From: Spinellus fusiger
Lineage: Eukaryota; Mucoromycota; Mucoromycetes; Mucorales; Phycomycetaceae
Direction of reading: 5' to 3'
DNA: 64,000 nt
NCBI GenBank assembly: GCA_025094145.1
Contig: JALLLS010000029.1
Location: forward strand, 62,001 to 126,000
In this document: positions 32,979 through 44,480 of the stretch, in pieces
How the letters are laid out: every line of letters starts with the position of its first letter
How positions within the stretch are numbered: position 1 is the first letter of the stretch
Notes under the pieces: generated by a model
Database searches by the model: none
What the model saw: only the letters and a program-made list of their open reading frames with translations
What the model was told of the DNA's origin: nothing
Position numbers and translations under genes: made by a program

Positions 32979-35790
32979 TTAAGCATCAAAGTTATCCACC
33001 TTGAAAATCCAAGTACCAGTGGAAAGATCATAATCAACAAAGGTTGTTCCAGCTTGCCTTTGTAACTTTGCAATAAAGGACTTAATTCTAGGGTGATTAA
33101 CATCTTTGATAGGTGTCTTAGTATCTTTATCCTTTGTATAAACACCTTCGATCTTGCAGACTGCTTCCACATTGAGTTCTTGACCAGCAGGGGGTGAGTG
33201 TACAGTAGAGTAAAGGAAAATACTCTTGTTATCAATAATAACAATACTTCCCATAATACCATGCAGATCAGTGGATGACAGATCTACTGGAACACTAAAG
33301 GTCACACTGCCATAGCCACGACGACCCACAACAAAATTCTCAACATGACTGAGATCCTCTTTACTCATAGCCAACAAAGTCTCAATGGTAGGCGAGCAGT
33401 AGTATCCTTGGCTCATGGCTGCAGCTGACAAGGAAGGAAGAAGAGCAGGAGATACACTCTGAGCAGAAACAGCCTTCTCCAATTCCTTTGCTTCATGATT
33501 AGCCAACAGTTCAATATCTGCATTGAACAGGGGCTTTGGTTTCTCGGCTGTTTTGTTCAAGAGGGCTGATACTACGTCGTTGCTGGTCACTTTGTTAAAC
33601 ACAGCTTTGCGGTTGCCATTAAATGTAGCAAATGCACCTGATCGAAGCACATCTTCATCACTGATGCCCTCCAAAGCACTCATCTTTGTACCGGAACTTT
33701 GCATAGGAGGAGCGAATGAAAATCCACGAAGCTTAATACGTGACATGGTACGAGGTGTCATTGGGTACTGGCGTGGTGTTTGCTTCTTGGGTGGGTTGAC
33801 AGGAACAGCAGAAGGACCAGAAGAACCAGCACCTTCCTTTGTATCAAACAAGGGGTTTTTTCCATAGGGATCCTTATCTACTTGAGCTACGAGGAATTGT
33901 TGCTGTTGGCCAGGTTGTAAGCCATTGGTGCCAAACGATGTCAGTCCATTCTGAGCAGGCAAGGTGAAACTATCCGTGTTGGCACCTTGAGCGCCAAATC
34001 CAAGGGCAGTAGGTGCCTGTCCAAATATACTAGCACCAGGAGCTGTGCTGGCAGCAGGTTGCTGGCCAAACATACCTCCACTGCCAAATCCAGTGCTAGC
34101 CTGTCCAAATCCAAAAGAAGGAGCCACAGCTTGTTGAGCACCACCAAACAAAGAGGTTGTAGGCGCTGCTGGCTGGGCACCGAACATTCCAGGGGCTTGT
34201 GAAGCTTGTGGTGCACCAAATGTGGGGTTGGCTGTAGCATTGAAACCAAATCCAGTACCAGCAGCAGGTTGGGCAGCAGAAGTGGCACCAAATGAGAAGG
34301 GAGCAGTTGGTTTGCTAGTAGCGGCAGCACCAAAAGCATTATTAAATCCAAAGCCAGTGGCGGGGGCAGATGAGGTGGCTGGATTCTGTCCAAAAGATCC
34401 AAAGGTATTTGTCTGAGCAGGTTGGCCAAATCCAGTCTGAGCAGGTGCACCAAAGGTGTTGGCAGCAGGTGCAGCATTATTACCTGTTGGTTATCCAAAG
34501 TATAAAGATATAAAGATAGATGAGAAACACCACCACTACCTATACTATGATTGCTATTGACTCGATAGACCTACCAAAAGTGAAGGGTTTGGGTGCTTGT
34601 CCGAACCCAGTAGCAGCAGGAGCACCAAAAGCAGGCATGGATGTGGTAGGCTGTCCAAAGGCACCAGCAGCAGCAGGGGCAGCAGCAGGAGCACCAAAAG
34701 CAGGCATAGATGTGGCAGGCTGTCCAAAGGCACCAGTACTAGCAGGAGCGCCGAATGTGCTTGTGGTAGCAGCCTGACCGAATGCATTTGTACCAGCAGA
34801 AGTTGGGTTGAAGATGCTTCCACCAGTAGCTCCAAAGGCATTGGAGGGTTGTGCTTGACCAAATGCACTCTGGGCTGGCTGTTGTCCGAACCCAGTAGCA
34901 GCAGGAGCACCAAATCCACCAGGAGCAGCAGTGGCAGTCTTTCGGCCGTTCATGTAGTCTTGAAGACGCAATTCCTCAAATGAAAAGCCTTTGTACTGTG
35001 GCATTGCTGTGATGGTTTGAAAGAGAGTTGTTGTGTTGGAGGATAAGTCTCGATCCTGTGTAGCTGAGAAGTCTGCAATAGCAGTGCCCTGGTTTGATCC
35101 AGTAGTAGCAGTCTGTCCGAAAGCAGGAGTTGACATGCTGCCAAAAGCATTTGTTTGTTGTTGAGGTTGTGCGCCGAATACACTGGGCGCAGAGGTAGAT
35201 GCACTTCCAAAGGTGTTTGTTGTTGTAGTACGCTGTCCAAACAGTCCACCTGCTTGTTGAGCTGGTTGAGCAGCCCCAAAGCCAGTAGCAGGTGCAGCAG
35301 CCCCAAAGCCACCAAAGCCAGTGGTAGGAACTGATTGTGCTAAATAACCCGGATGAGTACGAGTCTAACAAATCGACTTACTAGCACCAAAAGCAGGTGT
35401 ACTTCCAAAGGCTGAAGCTCGAGGCTGCCCGAAAGCAGAAGTACCAGCACCAAAACCCGCTGTTGTTATTAGGATGAAGCAATGAGTCTTTTACTTTCTC
35501 TTTTTCACTCTTTCACTCTATCTGTCTATCAAAGCCCAGTTCTAGTGTACTTACTAGGATTGGCGGCGGGAGCACCAAAAGCAGATGATTGAGCTGGTTG
35601 TCCAAAAGCACCAGGTGTAGCTGAACCAGTGTTGAAGCCTATGAATGTCAACTCAAGTCCAAAACTCCTGTCATTACTTACCACCAAAAGCTGTCTGTTG
35701 TTGCTGAGCTGGTTGGCCAAACACAGATTGGTTTTGCTGGGGCTGTTGGCCAAAGCCTGGAGTTGCTCCAAATGCACTCTTACCAAACAT
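32979..35790 (-). CDS. NUP98: FG nucleoporin of the Nup98/Nup100/Nup116 family
   Basis: Five exons: 35790-35682, 35638-35555, 35459-35382, 35339-34575, 34483-32979 (2541 nt, 846 aa). Start is MFGKSAFGATPGFG. Dense FG repeats (FGAP, FGQP, TGFG) occupy most of residues 1-480. They are interrupted by a GLEBS-like Gle2-binding segment, LFQTITAMPQYKGFSFEEL, in exon 4. The C-terminal domain (from about GYYCSPTIETLL, with VGRRGYGSV and TGTWIFKVDNF) is the Nup98 autoproteolytic/NPC-targeting fold. Instead of the cleavable HF-S junction, the chain ends two residues after the Phe (NFDA), so no Nup96/Nup145C half is encoded here. The protein lines the pore and supports mRNA export. Its FG coding repeats cause long antisense open frames. 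Confidence 0.93.
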
Positions 35791-36628
35791 AGAGTAAAGA
35801 TGTAATAATAAAAGGTGAGATACAGTCGAAACAACGCGTACAGTTGATAGTTTTAAATCAACAATTGATGATGTCAGTCACATATAGTTATTTCAGTCAT
35901 TTCCATTAAGACATTTACCATGTAGACTGTAAAGAAATGAAGTGAAAGACAAGACAAGATACAATGCAGAAATGTCTATTTAGCAGACAATACAGTGGTA
36001 AGAATGACAATAGAATAATAATATAACACTGCATAAATAGGTGTCATTGGACAATCACATTTTATCAGTCATTTTACACAGCCTTATTATAGTGTGATGC
36101 TTCACTTGTGAATTATGGTATTCATGGGACTAATAATTGATTAAAATATTACCATTATAACCCACCTCATTTTTCTTTCTAGTGAAATTGTACACTTGAT
36201 AGAAAGATAAAGGTATGCTTTCTAATTATTGTGCAATAGTTTCGGTATAGAAAATAATAAACACACTAATACAATGTAAAACAATAGGCATATTTTCACT
36301 ATGTAGTCTGTCCAAACACTCATAGTATTAATATTATTATATATGGTACTGATATTCTAATATGCTAGTTTAACAAAGAGAACTGTTATTATTGCTATTT
36401 GATAATAATCCCAATCATAATATAAAAAATCATAACTCGTGAATTTATGGGAAATAGTGTTTAAAAAAGAATTAATACAGCTTTGAGATTATATTCATGT
36501 TAACACATCTTGGAATGATAACTAAATATAATATTGTAAATAAAATGATTACATATATGTTAACACAGCTTATCTTGGATGGTATGACTTGCTACTGTTG
36601 TTTATTATAATACAATATGTGTAATATA
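35791..36628. other. AT-rich intergenic region upstream of NUP98
   Basis: No gene or RNA gene that I can support; AT-rich with short TAATAT/ATTATT runs. Confidence 0.6.
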
Positions 36629-38004
36629 CACACCAGGAGATTTGTCTGGCTTTTAGGCGGGGATATCTCCCTCCTTTTACGTCTAAAAATATTTTGCCCT
36701 TTTATGGAACTGTGTTTAAAATCAAAGGTTTGCAAGTATCTAAATTTCTATTTCTTTTTATGGAATACATCAATATCAAATTGTATTATCAATAAATAAT
36801 ATTGTTTATGAACAAAATTGTTTATAATAATATAGCTAATAATACTGTAGCTAATACTATACTATTAATATAGCTACTGCTGTTCTAGGCGTATTCCTTC
36901 ATAGCAATAGTAAATACAATCTAAAAGCCTTATTCTTTATTCTTGGGATATATATCACTATGCTTGGGAATACACCCTAAACAGTACTGATAATATAGAA
37001 GGAAGAAGACCACCTAAGGCTGACTTGAGAAGAGTCTTAACTTATCTAATAACAGAAAAGAGTGTATTAGTAATAATTCAATCAAGAGAGATAGTAAACT
37101 TAACTTGTACTTAGTGTTTGTCTTGAGAATAATAAGCCATATGTTATCTATTAGAAGAAGAGTCAGTACTATGTCTTATGGATTACAATGAGCTCAAGCC
37201 CAGATGAAGACACTGCTTACCTTTTTATCTCAAGAATAGCCTTTGGTAGTGTCTACAACTTCTCTCTATTATTTCTCTTTGTTAATAATAGCACATTACC
37301 TTGCTTATTTATGCTCATATTGAAGAGTACTTGGGTGTTAAGTTGTATGTGAAGTGTGAGAAATAACAAAAGGATGGGATTATCAAAACAAATAATTTCT
37401 CTTTATTCTGGTAATGTATACACTAGCCTCCACTCATAAAACTCACAAATCAAAACTCACAAGTTAAAAATCACAAGTCAAACAATTCACACTCTATTTG
37501 CCTTGAGCCTAAGAGACAGTATTAGAAACAATACCCTGTTATCATTAAGTACTATTGTTAATAACAGTTACAATAAGATAGTTGTTGAAGTGATTATGAA
37601 TATTGAGTCAATAAATGAATATACAGTTCTCAATGTAAGTGAATTTGTCTATTTTATGGACAATGACCACTAGAGTTAATTCAGTGTGTTCTATAATAAA
37701 TCTTTTTCAAGCAGTGTTATGCTGCAAATACTATGGGCTTAAGGATAACACATTATGTTAAACAATAAATGCAGTGACTGAGTTGTAATTTTGGGGTGAT
37801 TCTTGTTCTATTTCTTATCTTTACAGCCAATTCTATACTTTTTAATTGCAAAGTCAATAGCTATTGCTAAAACAGGCAGGTAGAGTTTGAAATAGCTCAT
37901 TTAGACAGCGAAAAGGCATTTTAAAACACATTAGCCAATCATATGAATATTGTGATTTTATTCTCAGGGTATTTTCTTATATATCCTAAAAATCTCCTGG
38001 TGTG
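36629..38004. mobile_element. TIR DNA element, copy A (non-autonomous)
   Basis: It begins CACACCAGGAGATTT and ends AAATCTCCTGGTGTG, perfect 15-bp inverted ends, each flanked by TA (36627-36628 and 38005-38006). Length 1376 bp. The interior has no substantial ORF and aligns with copy C (9954-11367), while the first ~130 bp also align with copy B reversed. The TA flanks suggest a Tc1/mariner-like or other TA-targeting transposase acting in trans. Confidence 0.85.
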
Positions 38005-38216
38005 TACTCAATTTCCCTTGATCAACCTTTTCAATCCACTTATTAAACTCAAACACTAATCAATTGCTCCTAATAGAGAGAATTGGTATTTGAGAATTAT
38101 CATATACTTTATATGGAAGTAACAAAAGTGCCTACAATTTTCGAAGTCTTTTATCCAATCATTTTATTCATATCACAACTTATGTAACACATGTTAAGCA
38201 ACATCGACGTGATGTA

Positions 38217-39390
38217 CAGTGGGGTAGCAAAAAAATTGGCGATTTTAAAAAATTCGATAGATTTCATATCATTAATATAGTGTTTTTCTTGTATCAAGAG
38301 AAATACAACGTATTTTCTACTTTAATAAAGCTCATGTTATGTTAAAAAAAAGGCTCTAGAATACGTATATGTAATTTATATTTACATTTACTTATAAAAA
38401 ATTATTAAAAATGTAGTTTTAGTAATGGGTACTCCCACCTTTGTTCTTGATGACTTATTGCATTCGTGCTGGTATTATCTCAATCAAAGAATTCCATGTT
38501 TTTGGCTCAAAAATCTTAAGCTTCTTGTATCATAGTTTTGAACTTTTCCATCTTAACAGAACCATTGCATCTCTCCTGGACCTTGTCTTTCATCTGCATC
38601 TAAAGGTTTTCAATGGGGTTCATATTGGGTGATTGATCAGGCCACTCCAAACTACCAATTCCTCTCTCCATTTTCCAATCACTTGCTACAATACTTTTAT
38701 GAGTAGGTGCTCTATCTTCCACTCTTGAATGTAGGAGCAAGACAATCTTTTTTATAGGCTTCTCCATCCTTACGCCAAACGTGAACCACTCGACTGTTCT
38801 TGCCAATTTCGAAACTAATTTCGTCAATCCATATAAACTTTTTCCATATATTAATGGTCCAGTGGAGATGCTCTTTAGCAAACTAGAGTATTCTTTCTTT
38901 ATGTTTTTCATTCCAGAAAAGGCTTCTTCTTTGCCACTTGGCTAAATATACCCTCTTCATACAGTACACATCTAACAGTGCGTTTGCTACATTCTTCGGG
39001 TATTGCTGCAACTATCTCACTTAAAGTCAATCTTCTGTTCTTGCCAATAACTTTCAGAAGGTGTCGTATTCCTCTTTCATTGAATATTTCGGGTCTTCCC
39101 GAACCTTCTTGGCGTTTGGTAGTTCCTCTTGTCTTTTGTTGATTTAGAACATTGTAGATTGTTCGCAGCTTTACTCCAGTTCTTTCAGCTATTTCCTTTA
39201 CTTTCATATTTTCTTTTCAAAAAATTAATAATGTTAAGTTTTTTTCGTCTGTTAATTTCATTGTAAATTAAATATGAATATACTTTTATTAAGAAGAAAG
39301 GAAGAAAACTACTACAAGTGTCTCTTATGTAAGATATGAGATATATCGGATTTCTAAATAAATAAAAGCCAGTTTTTTGTCCTCCTACTG
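38217..39390 (-). mobile_element. Tc1/mariner-like element, decayed
   Basis: The ends are inverted repeats beginning CAGTGGGG (left) and, reversed, CAGTAGGAGGACAAAAAAC (right), flanked by TA at 38215-38216 and 39391-39392. Length 1174 bp. The interior holds a broken transposase on the minus strand. Immediately to its right lies the LINE-derived segment. Confidence 0.85.
38530..39261 (-). pseudogene. Tc1/mariner transposase remnant
   Basis: The minus strand starts at ATG 39261, meets an in-frame TGA after 14 codons, and continues (39207-38908) through a helix-turn-helix segment (VKEIAERTGVKLRTIYNVLN) and a Gly-Arg-rich GSGRPEIFNERG linker. After a frame change come a catalytic-Asp region (KKFIWIDEIS) and, in yet another frame, the DDE signature region WPDQSPNMNPIENL. 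At least two frameshifts and two stops make it inactive. Confidence 0.85.
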
Positions 39391-39399
39391 TATAGTCAC

Positions 39400-40715
39400 A
39401 CCGAGCTCTTTCGTGTAATCAATATTACCCCAAAAGAGTAAAAATACAAATCGCAAAACTCAACATAATACATATTGGATACACCAACTACGGATCCTGT
39501 CCAACCACCAACCATCAAGCAACCTCCTGTACCAGCACCTGTCAGACCCTTTGTGTGAGGCCACCACTGCCACCACCATTCCTAACTCAGACAGCAGAAA
39601 ACCCAGATAACTTACCAAACGCACTCATACAAATACTTACGAGTATCAAATGACTGAAGTAGAAAAGTCTGATACCTTCACCCAGCAGATGTTGGGTATT
39701 TCTGTCAGATATTCAGAGACAAATAGCAACAATTGGACTCCGCATCCAGGAATTGGAAGTACAAGTCAAGGTCAAAGATGACCTTATTACATCTCTCCAG
39801 GCTCAGATCAATGCCAAGAGTGCAGATAATGCACCCAAATCACCTCCCGCCCCTACTCCCGCCCCCATCCCCACAGTGAAACCCACGGCTGTCATAGAAA
39901 AGGCTACTGCCACTTATGCCAACATAGCTATAAAGAACGCCTCCCCACCAAAGAAGTCAGAAAAGGCCAGAGCAGTGCTTAGAGCACAAACAGTTCGGGC
40001 CTTACAAGAGCCTACTGAGCCCTCAGTATACGACTTTGTATACTTGCCCTGTCGCTGCTACCTCAAGTACGGCCAGATCCGCAAGATGTTGGGATCACTG
40101 AAGATCCAACAGTCACGGATCATAGACATCCACCTCCCTGAAAGGGGCACAATTGCACTGCTTGTACATGGTAGCTTCAAGCAAGAACTCGAGGAGAAAC
40201 TCGAGAAATCAAAGATCAAGCCACAGGCAAGCTTTGATCCAGTAGCTGCAACGGTGATTGCAGACCCTAAGCTCCAGCAGGAGTCAAATAGCACCAATGG
40301 CCCAAGAACTCTTTGAGCAAAGAGTGTCCAACACCTGTCTTCGTGCCCCCACTCATTTAGGGTACAGCATTGCTCGCCACTTTGGCTCAAGCATTGCCAC
40401 ACCCAACAAGACTTGTAAATAGACTAATCTTTGGTCTATTGAAAGCTTGTGGGATTAGTCCCAAACTAATGTCTATGTCTGCATTGCCATTTTCTCATAT
40501 TTCTCATATTTCTCTTCATTTTTTTCCTCATTTCGAGGTTTTATCTACTCATATCTTTTTTTTTCTTTTTTTTTCCTTGCATTTTTTTTTCCAATTTTGT
40601 ATTTGAAGTGTTTATATGTATATCTTAACTGTTCAAAAGTTCTCATAGGGTGGCTAAAATGCCCAATGCGCGAATAGCAAACCACACCCAAAAAATAAAA
40701 ATACTTTGAACTGTA
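39400..40715 (+). mobile_element. LINE-derived ORF1-only element (ORF2 missing)
   Basis: A broken ORF1 is followed directly by the same 3' UTR as the LINE copies at 44481-47996 and 49394-50174. The shared tail includes CATAGGGTGGCTAA, ATGCCCAATGCGCGAATAGC and the terminal TACTTTGAACTGTA. The ORF1 frames start near 39643, shift at about 39705, run 39720-40316, and shift again near 40300 to end at TAG 40420-40422. Features are a coiled segment, a Pro/Ala linker and ATYANIAIKNASPPKK, as in LINE ORF1 proteins. No reverse transcriptase lies between ORF1 and the tail. The exact left border is unclear. Confidence 0.7.
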
Positions 40716-40835
40716 GTATACTTTTATTAATCAAGCGGAAACACACCTGCTCAGCTGATTTAAGAATCTCATGAAATTTATTTGAAGCATATGGAAATAT
40801 CAAAGTTTATTGTATAAAAAATAGAATAGATAAGT

Positions 40836-42930
40836 TTAAATAAGCTTATCAGGGCGTTCAACAAATCGTACTTTGTAAGGTTTAGGACTAAAAACTATCC
40901 CACCGTCAACAAAGTTCTCAACATCAGCATACATGGGTTTGCTATTAGAGTCAAGGGCTGGTTCAACAGTGCAACTCGCCCAAAGAGTAGTATATGTAAG
41001 AAACAGCTCTGTTTCAGCCTATTGAAAAAAAAACAATCACAGTACTTTTGTTAATATACTGAAAGGTATATCCACACTACAAATCTTCTCTTCACAGCTT
41101 ACCAAGTAGATTCCAGGGCATATGCGTCTGAAAACACATAAAATAATATGTTAATAACTAGCAAACAATTATAGTAATCAGTTAATTACCTTCCCCACTC
41201 AAAGTTATACTGGTCTCTTTCTTTTATATTTCCATTGGCAGATGCATACAATGTAGACTTGTTATTTATGAAGCGTTCAGGAATGAATTTATGTGAATTG
41301 GGATAGACATCAGGGTTTCTGTGCATGCTATACATATCACTGATCAAAGTTGTTCCTTTCTTAATTATGTAATCTCTCACTACAACTAAATGCATAGCTT
41401 AGTTTTCTCCCAAAATAATAAATCTATTTTTTTTTACTTACAGTCTTCTTCAGCTACATGAAGAAGTCCATAAATTGTAACAGGGTAAAGACGCATGATC
41501 TCTCTTTGAACAGAAATCATGTAAGGAAATGATTCGCGTTCAGTAAACGTTGGCAGTCGTTTATACTTGGTGATAAATGTATCAATCTCTTCACACATCT
41601 TTCTTTGGACTTCTGGATGATGAGATAAGAATGCAAAAGCCCATGAAATAGTTAAAGAAACAGTATCTGTTCCACCATTAATCATTTCACCTAGAATCAG
41701 AAGAAGAAAAAAGGTAAGTCTTTTTCTAAGCTATTAAAAATACGGGGCTTTAACTTACTAACAAGCACCAACATATCGTCTTCATCATACATATTCTTTT
41801 TTGATTCTTTCATTCTCTTGACCATACAATCTTCGTCTCTCTCAATAGCTTTCTCTATCATCTTTCTAATGTGGGGATTGCGGAAATTGTTGATAAAATC
41901 GTGGTTTCTTTTGTCTTTGTTTTGAATATAACTAATAAAACTGAGGGCTGGGACATAGGTGTCGATATTCTCATCTACACTTAAATATTTCAAGCTCAGT
42001 TGCATAATGTTTACTATATTCTGAAAATCTGGATCTTCTATTGAATCTATACGAGTGCCAAGACAAATTCTTAATATGACATTAAGAGACTGAAGGGCTA
42101 TGTTGTTGAATGGATCTACTCCTTCATTGTTGCTTCCATTTTTAATCAATTTATCGATAAGATAGCTTGTTTCGAGATGAAGCATATCACCCATCTGATC
42201 TACTGCTTTAGGTGCCAAGAAACTATTTGCTACAACAACAAATTAATACAATGTTTTATCTATATATCAGTTTATATTTCTATTATCATACCAGCAAGCA
42301 TTGATTCTTTAAACTTTTTTTTATCTTTAGCAAAGCTTAATCCTCTAAGTGATTATAATGTGTTGACATAGTTACTAAAAAAAATTACAGTATTATGGCA
42401 TTCTATTACCTTCCATTCATACTAAATAAACAATCAGCAAACTTGAAAGATGGTCGTGAATTATTAATACCTCCCTTAACATTAAACACTTCATGAGCAA
42501 TGGCAGGATCAGAAATAAAAACAAAATCTTGTACACCCATCTTTATATAAAGAATAGGGCCTATAGAATTGTAAGTCAAAAATAGATATTAATATTATTA
42601 TAATAAGAGTTGTGGATCTGCTTACCCAGCTCTTTATGCCATTCATGCATTTTTAAAAATGATATCTCACTAAGAAGTGGTAGATGGCCTAGATAATAGC
42701 AGCTTTAATAACTTATTAGTTTTAATTAATTTCTTACCAAGGTATGGGTATTTTCCTTTAGGTGTAGGTATTTTGTCAAAACCACCAGTCTCTTTGTCTT
42801 TGGAGCTGGAGTAGAGTGCATACAGTGCTGTACCAACAGCTACAACACCTGCAGTTTGAAGCGAGTGCTCTTTCAAAAGATCAATCATATAAGATTGGCT
42901 ATTGAGAAAAGAGAAAGAAGTAGAATTCAT
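40836..42930 (-). CDS. Cytochrome P450 monooxygenase
   Basis: Nine exons: 42930-42738, 42688-42626, 42560-42410, 42344-42292, 42229-41759, 41690-41442, 41385-41190, 41127-41103, 41018-40836 (1584 nt, 527 aa). The N-terminus carries a membrane anchor (AGVVAVGTALYALYS) followed by the P-G-like hinge IPTPKGKYPYLG. The I-helix oxygen-binding motif is GGTDTVS, the K-helix ExxR is EIMR, and the heme-binding loop FEWGRRRICPG supplies the cysteine ligand and is split by the intron after exon 7. An ER-membrane enzyme using a P450 reductase is expected. The substrate cannot be told from sequence; the closest relatives are likely the expanded P450 families of Mucorales. The acceptor of exon 7 has an alternative six bases downstream. 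It is flanked on both sides by transposon debris. Confidence 0.9.
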
Positions 42931-43537
42931 AAATAAAAAAGAGTAGACTAACACAAATAATCAATTAATCTTACACATTTATTTATACTTTTCACTAGTA
43001 TTGTCTTGCTAGTCTTCTTCATGAAATGCATCACCTTTAACCTTTTGTATGACATATGTGGTGGAAGGGGGTTTACTTATTCTGAATCGACATATAAATA
43101 GTATTTGTTTACTATTGATGAACAGCTTCTAGACAATAACTTTGGAAGTATTTAAAAGTGGTGCTTTTTTCAACATTAAGATGAACATCATCCTCTTAGT
43201 GTATAATTAGAGCTGAATGTATAGAATACGTCTGCATACTGCAAGTATCATACTCTATCTATTCTTTCCATCTCTCTGCTCAGTAGGTTGGTATAAATGA
43301 CTACAGTTGTAATATATGTCACATCCACCATCCTTCTGAATTGGAAAAAAGACTATCTTGCTAAGCACATCTAAATTATATCTTTTTTGTTTGTTTGTTT
43401 GTTAGTTATCTATTTATTTATTTAGTTGATTAGTTGGTTGGTTTTTTAGTGTCTCGTATATTTATTCAATATCTATGCATTTCAAGAGGTCCATTTGTCC
43501 CAATGTCATAACTGCTTTAACAGTTTCACCCGTCCTA
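42931..43537. other. Intergenic region between the P450 gene and the transposon nest
   Basis: No gene seen; AT-rich with a TTTG run at about 43388-43403. Confidence 0.6.
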
Positions 43538-44480
43538 CATAAAGTGACCCTCAAAAAGCAACCAGTTTTTTATTATTATTTAAAGATCCGGGCTATTTTT
43601 ATAACAACAAATAACATACACTATTTCTTTTTTCATAATACCTTTTTTCATATAATATCTGTACCATCTAAAACTGCAAAAGTCTTCACCAAGACCCGTG
43701 AGATTTATGGAAAAATGTACCAGCTTTGAAGCTTGTTCAGCCACCTTGCATAAGGTGCTAAACATGAACACTATCATGGTCGAGGCATTTTGTATGTTCA
43801 ACGTACCTTGTTCTACTGTGAAAGACATAGTAAAGCACTACAAGACAACAGACTTGGCAGTACATTCACCTAAGAGTGGTTGACGAGGAAAGTTGGACGA
43901 CAGAGCCCTCTGGTGGTTGTGAAGAACAGTTGTGAGCAACTCCCACTAGACTAAAGTAGCCATCATGGCAGACATGATGACTAAGGTCACAGAGAGTACT
44001 TTGAAGAATTGTATCGATAGAATGGGCTTTCATTAATTTATTACATTGATAAAAATTGTTCTCACCAAGAAGCACATGGAGGCAAGACCCCAGTAGGCCC
44101 ATGAGCATGTCAACTAGATCTATAAGCAGTAATAGGAGGTTGTCTGGTCCGATGAGTCAATAATCGAGCTCATGAGCCATGACAGGGAGATTAAAGCCAT
44201 CAGGCAGCATGGTACAGCCTTTGAGCCTAAGAATATCCTGGAAACAAGGTAGTTTGGAGGTGTTGGAGTGATGGTGTAGAGCTGTTTCAGTGGGGAAGGT
44301 ATTGGGAGATAGATCGTAGTAGAAAGTAGAATAAACTTCGACAAGTACACCAATGTCTTGGGAGATGTCTACTGCTATGAACTCAAGCATCTCTCTCTAT
44401 CCTAAACTCTTGAGTTAGCTACCTCCTATGGGAAGACAATGCTAGACTCCATAATAGTAAAACAACTCAATTGGAAGATA

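Noticed and set aside
33941..34498. Minus-strand Leu/Pro-rich ORF and plus-strand Gly/Ser/Ala ORFs over NUP98
   Set aside because: Shadow frames of the FG-repeat coding sequence; only the FG frame joins through consistent splice sites.
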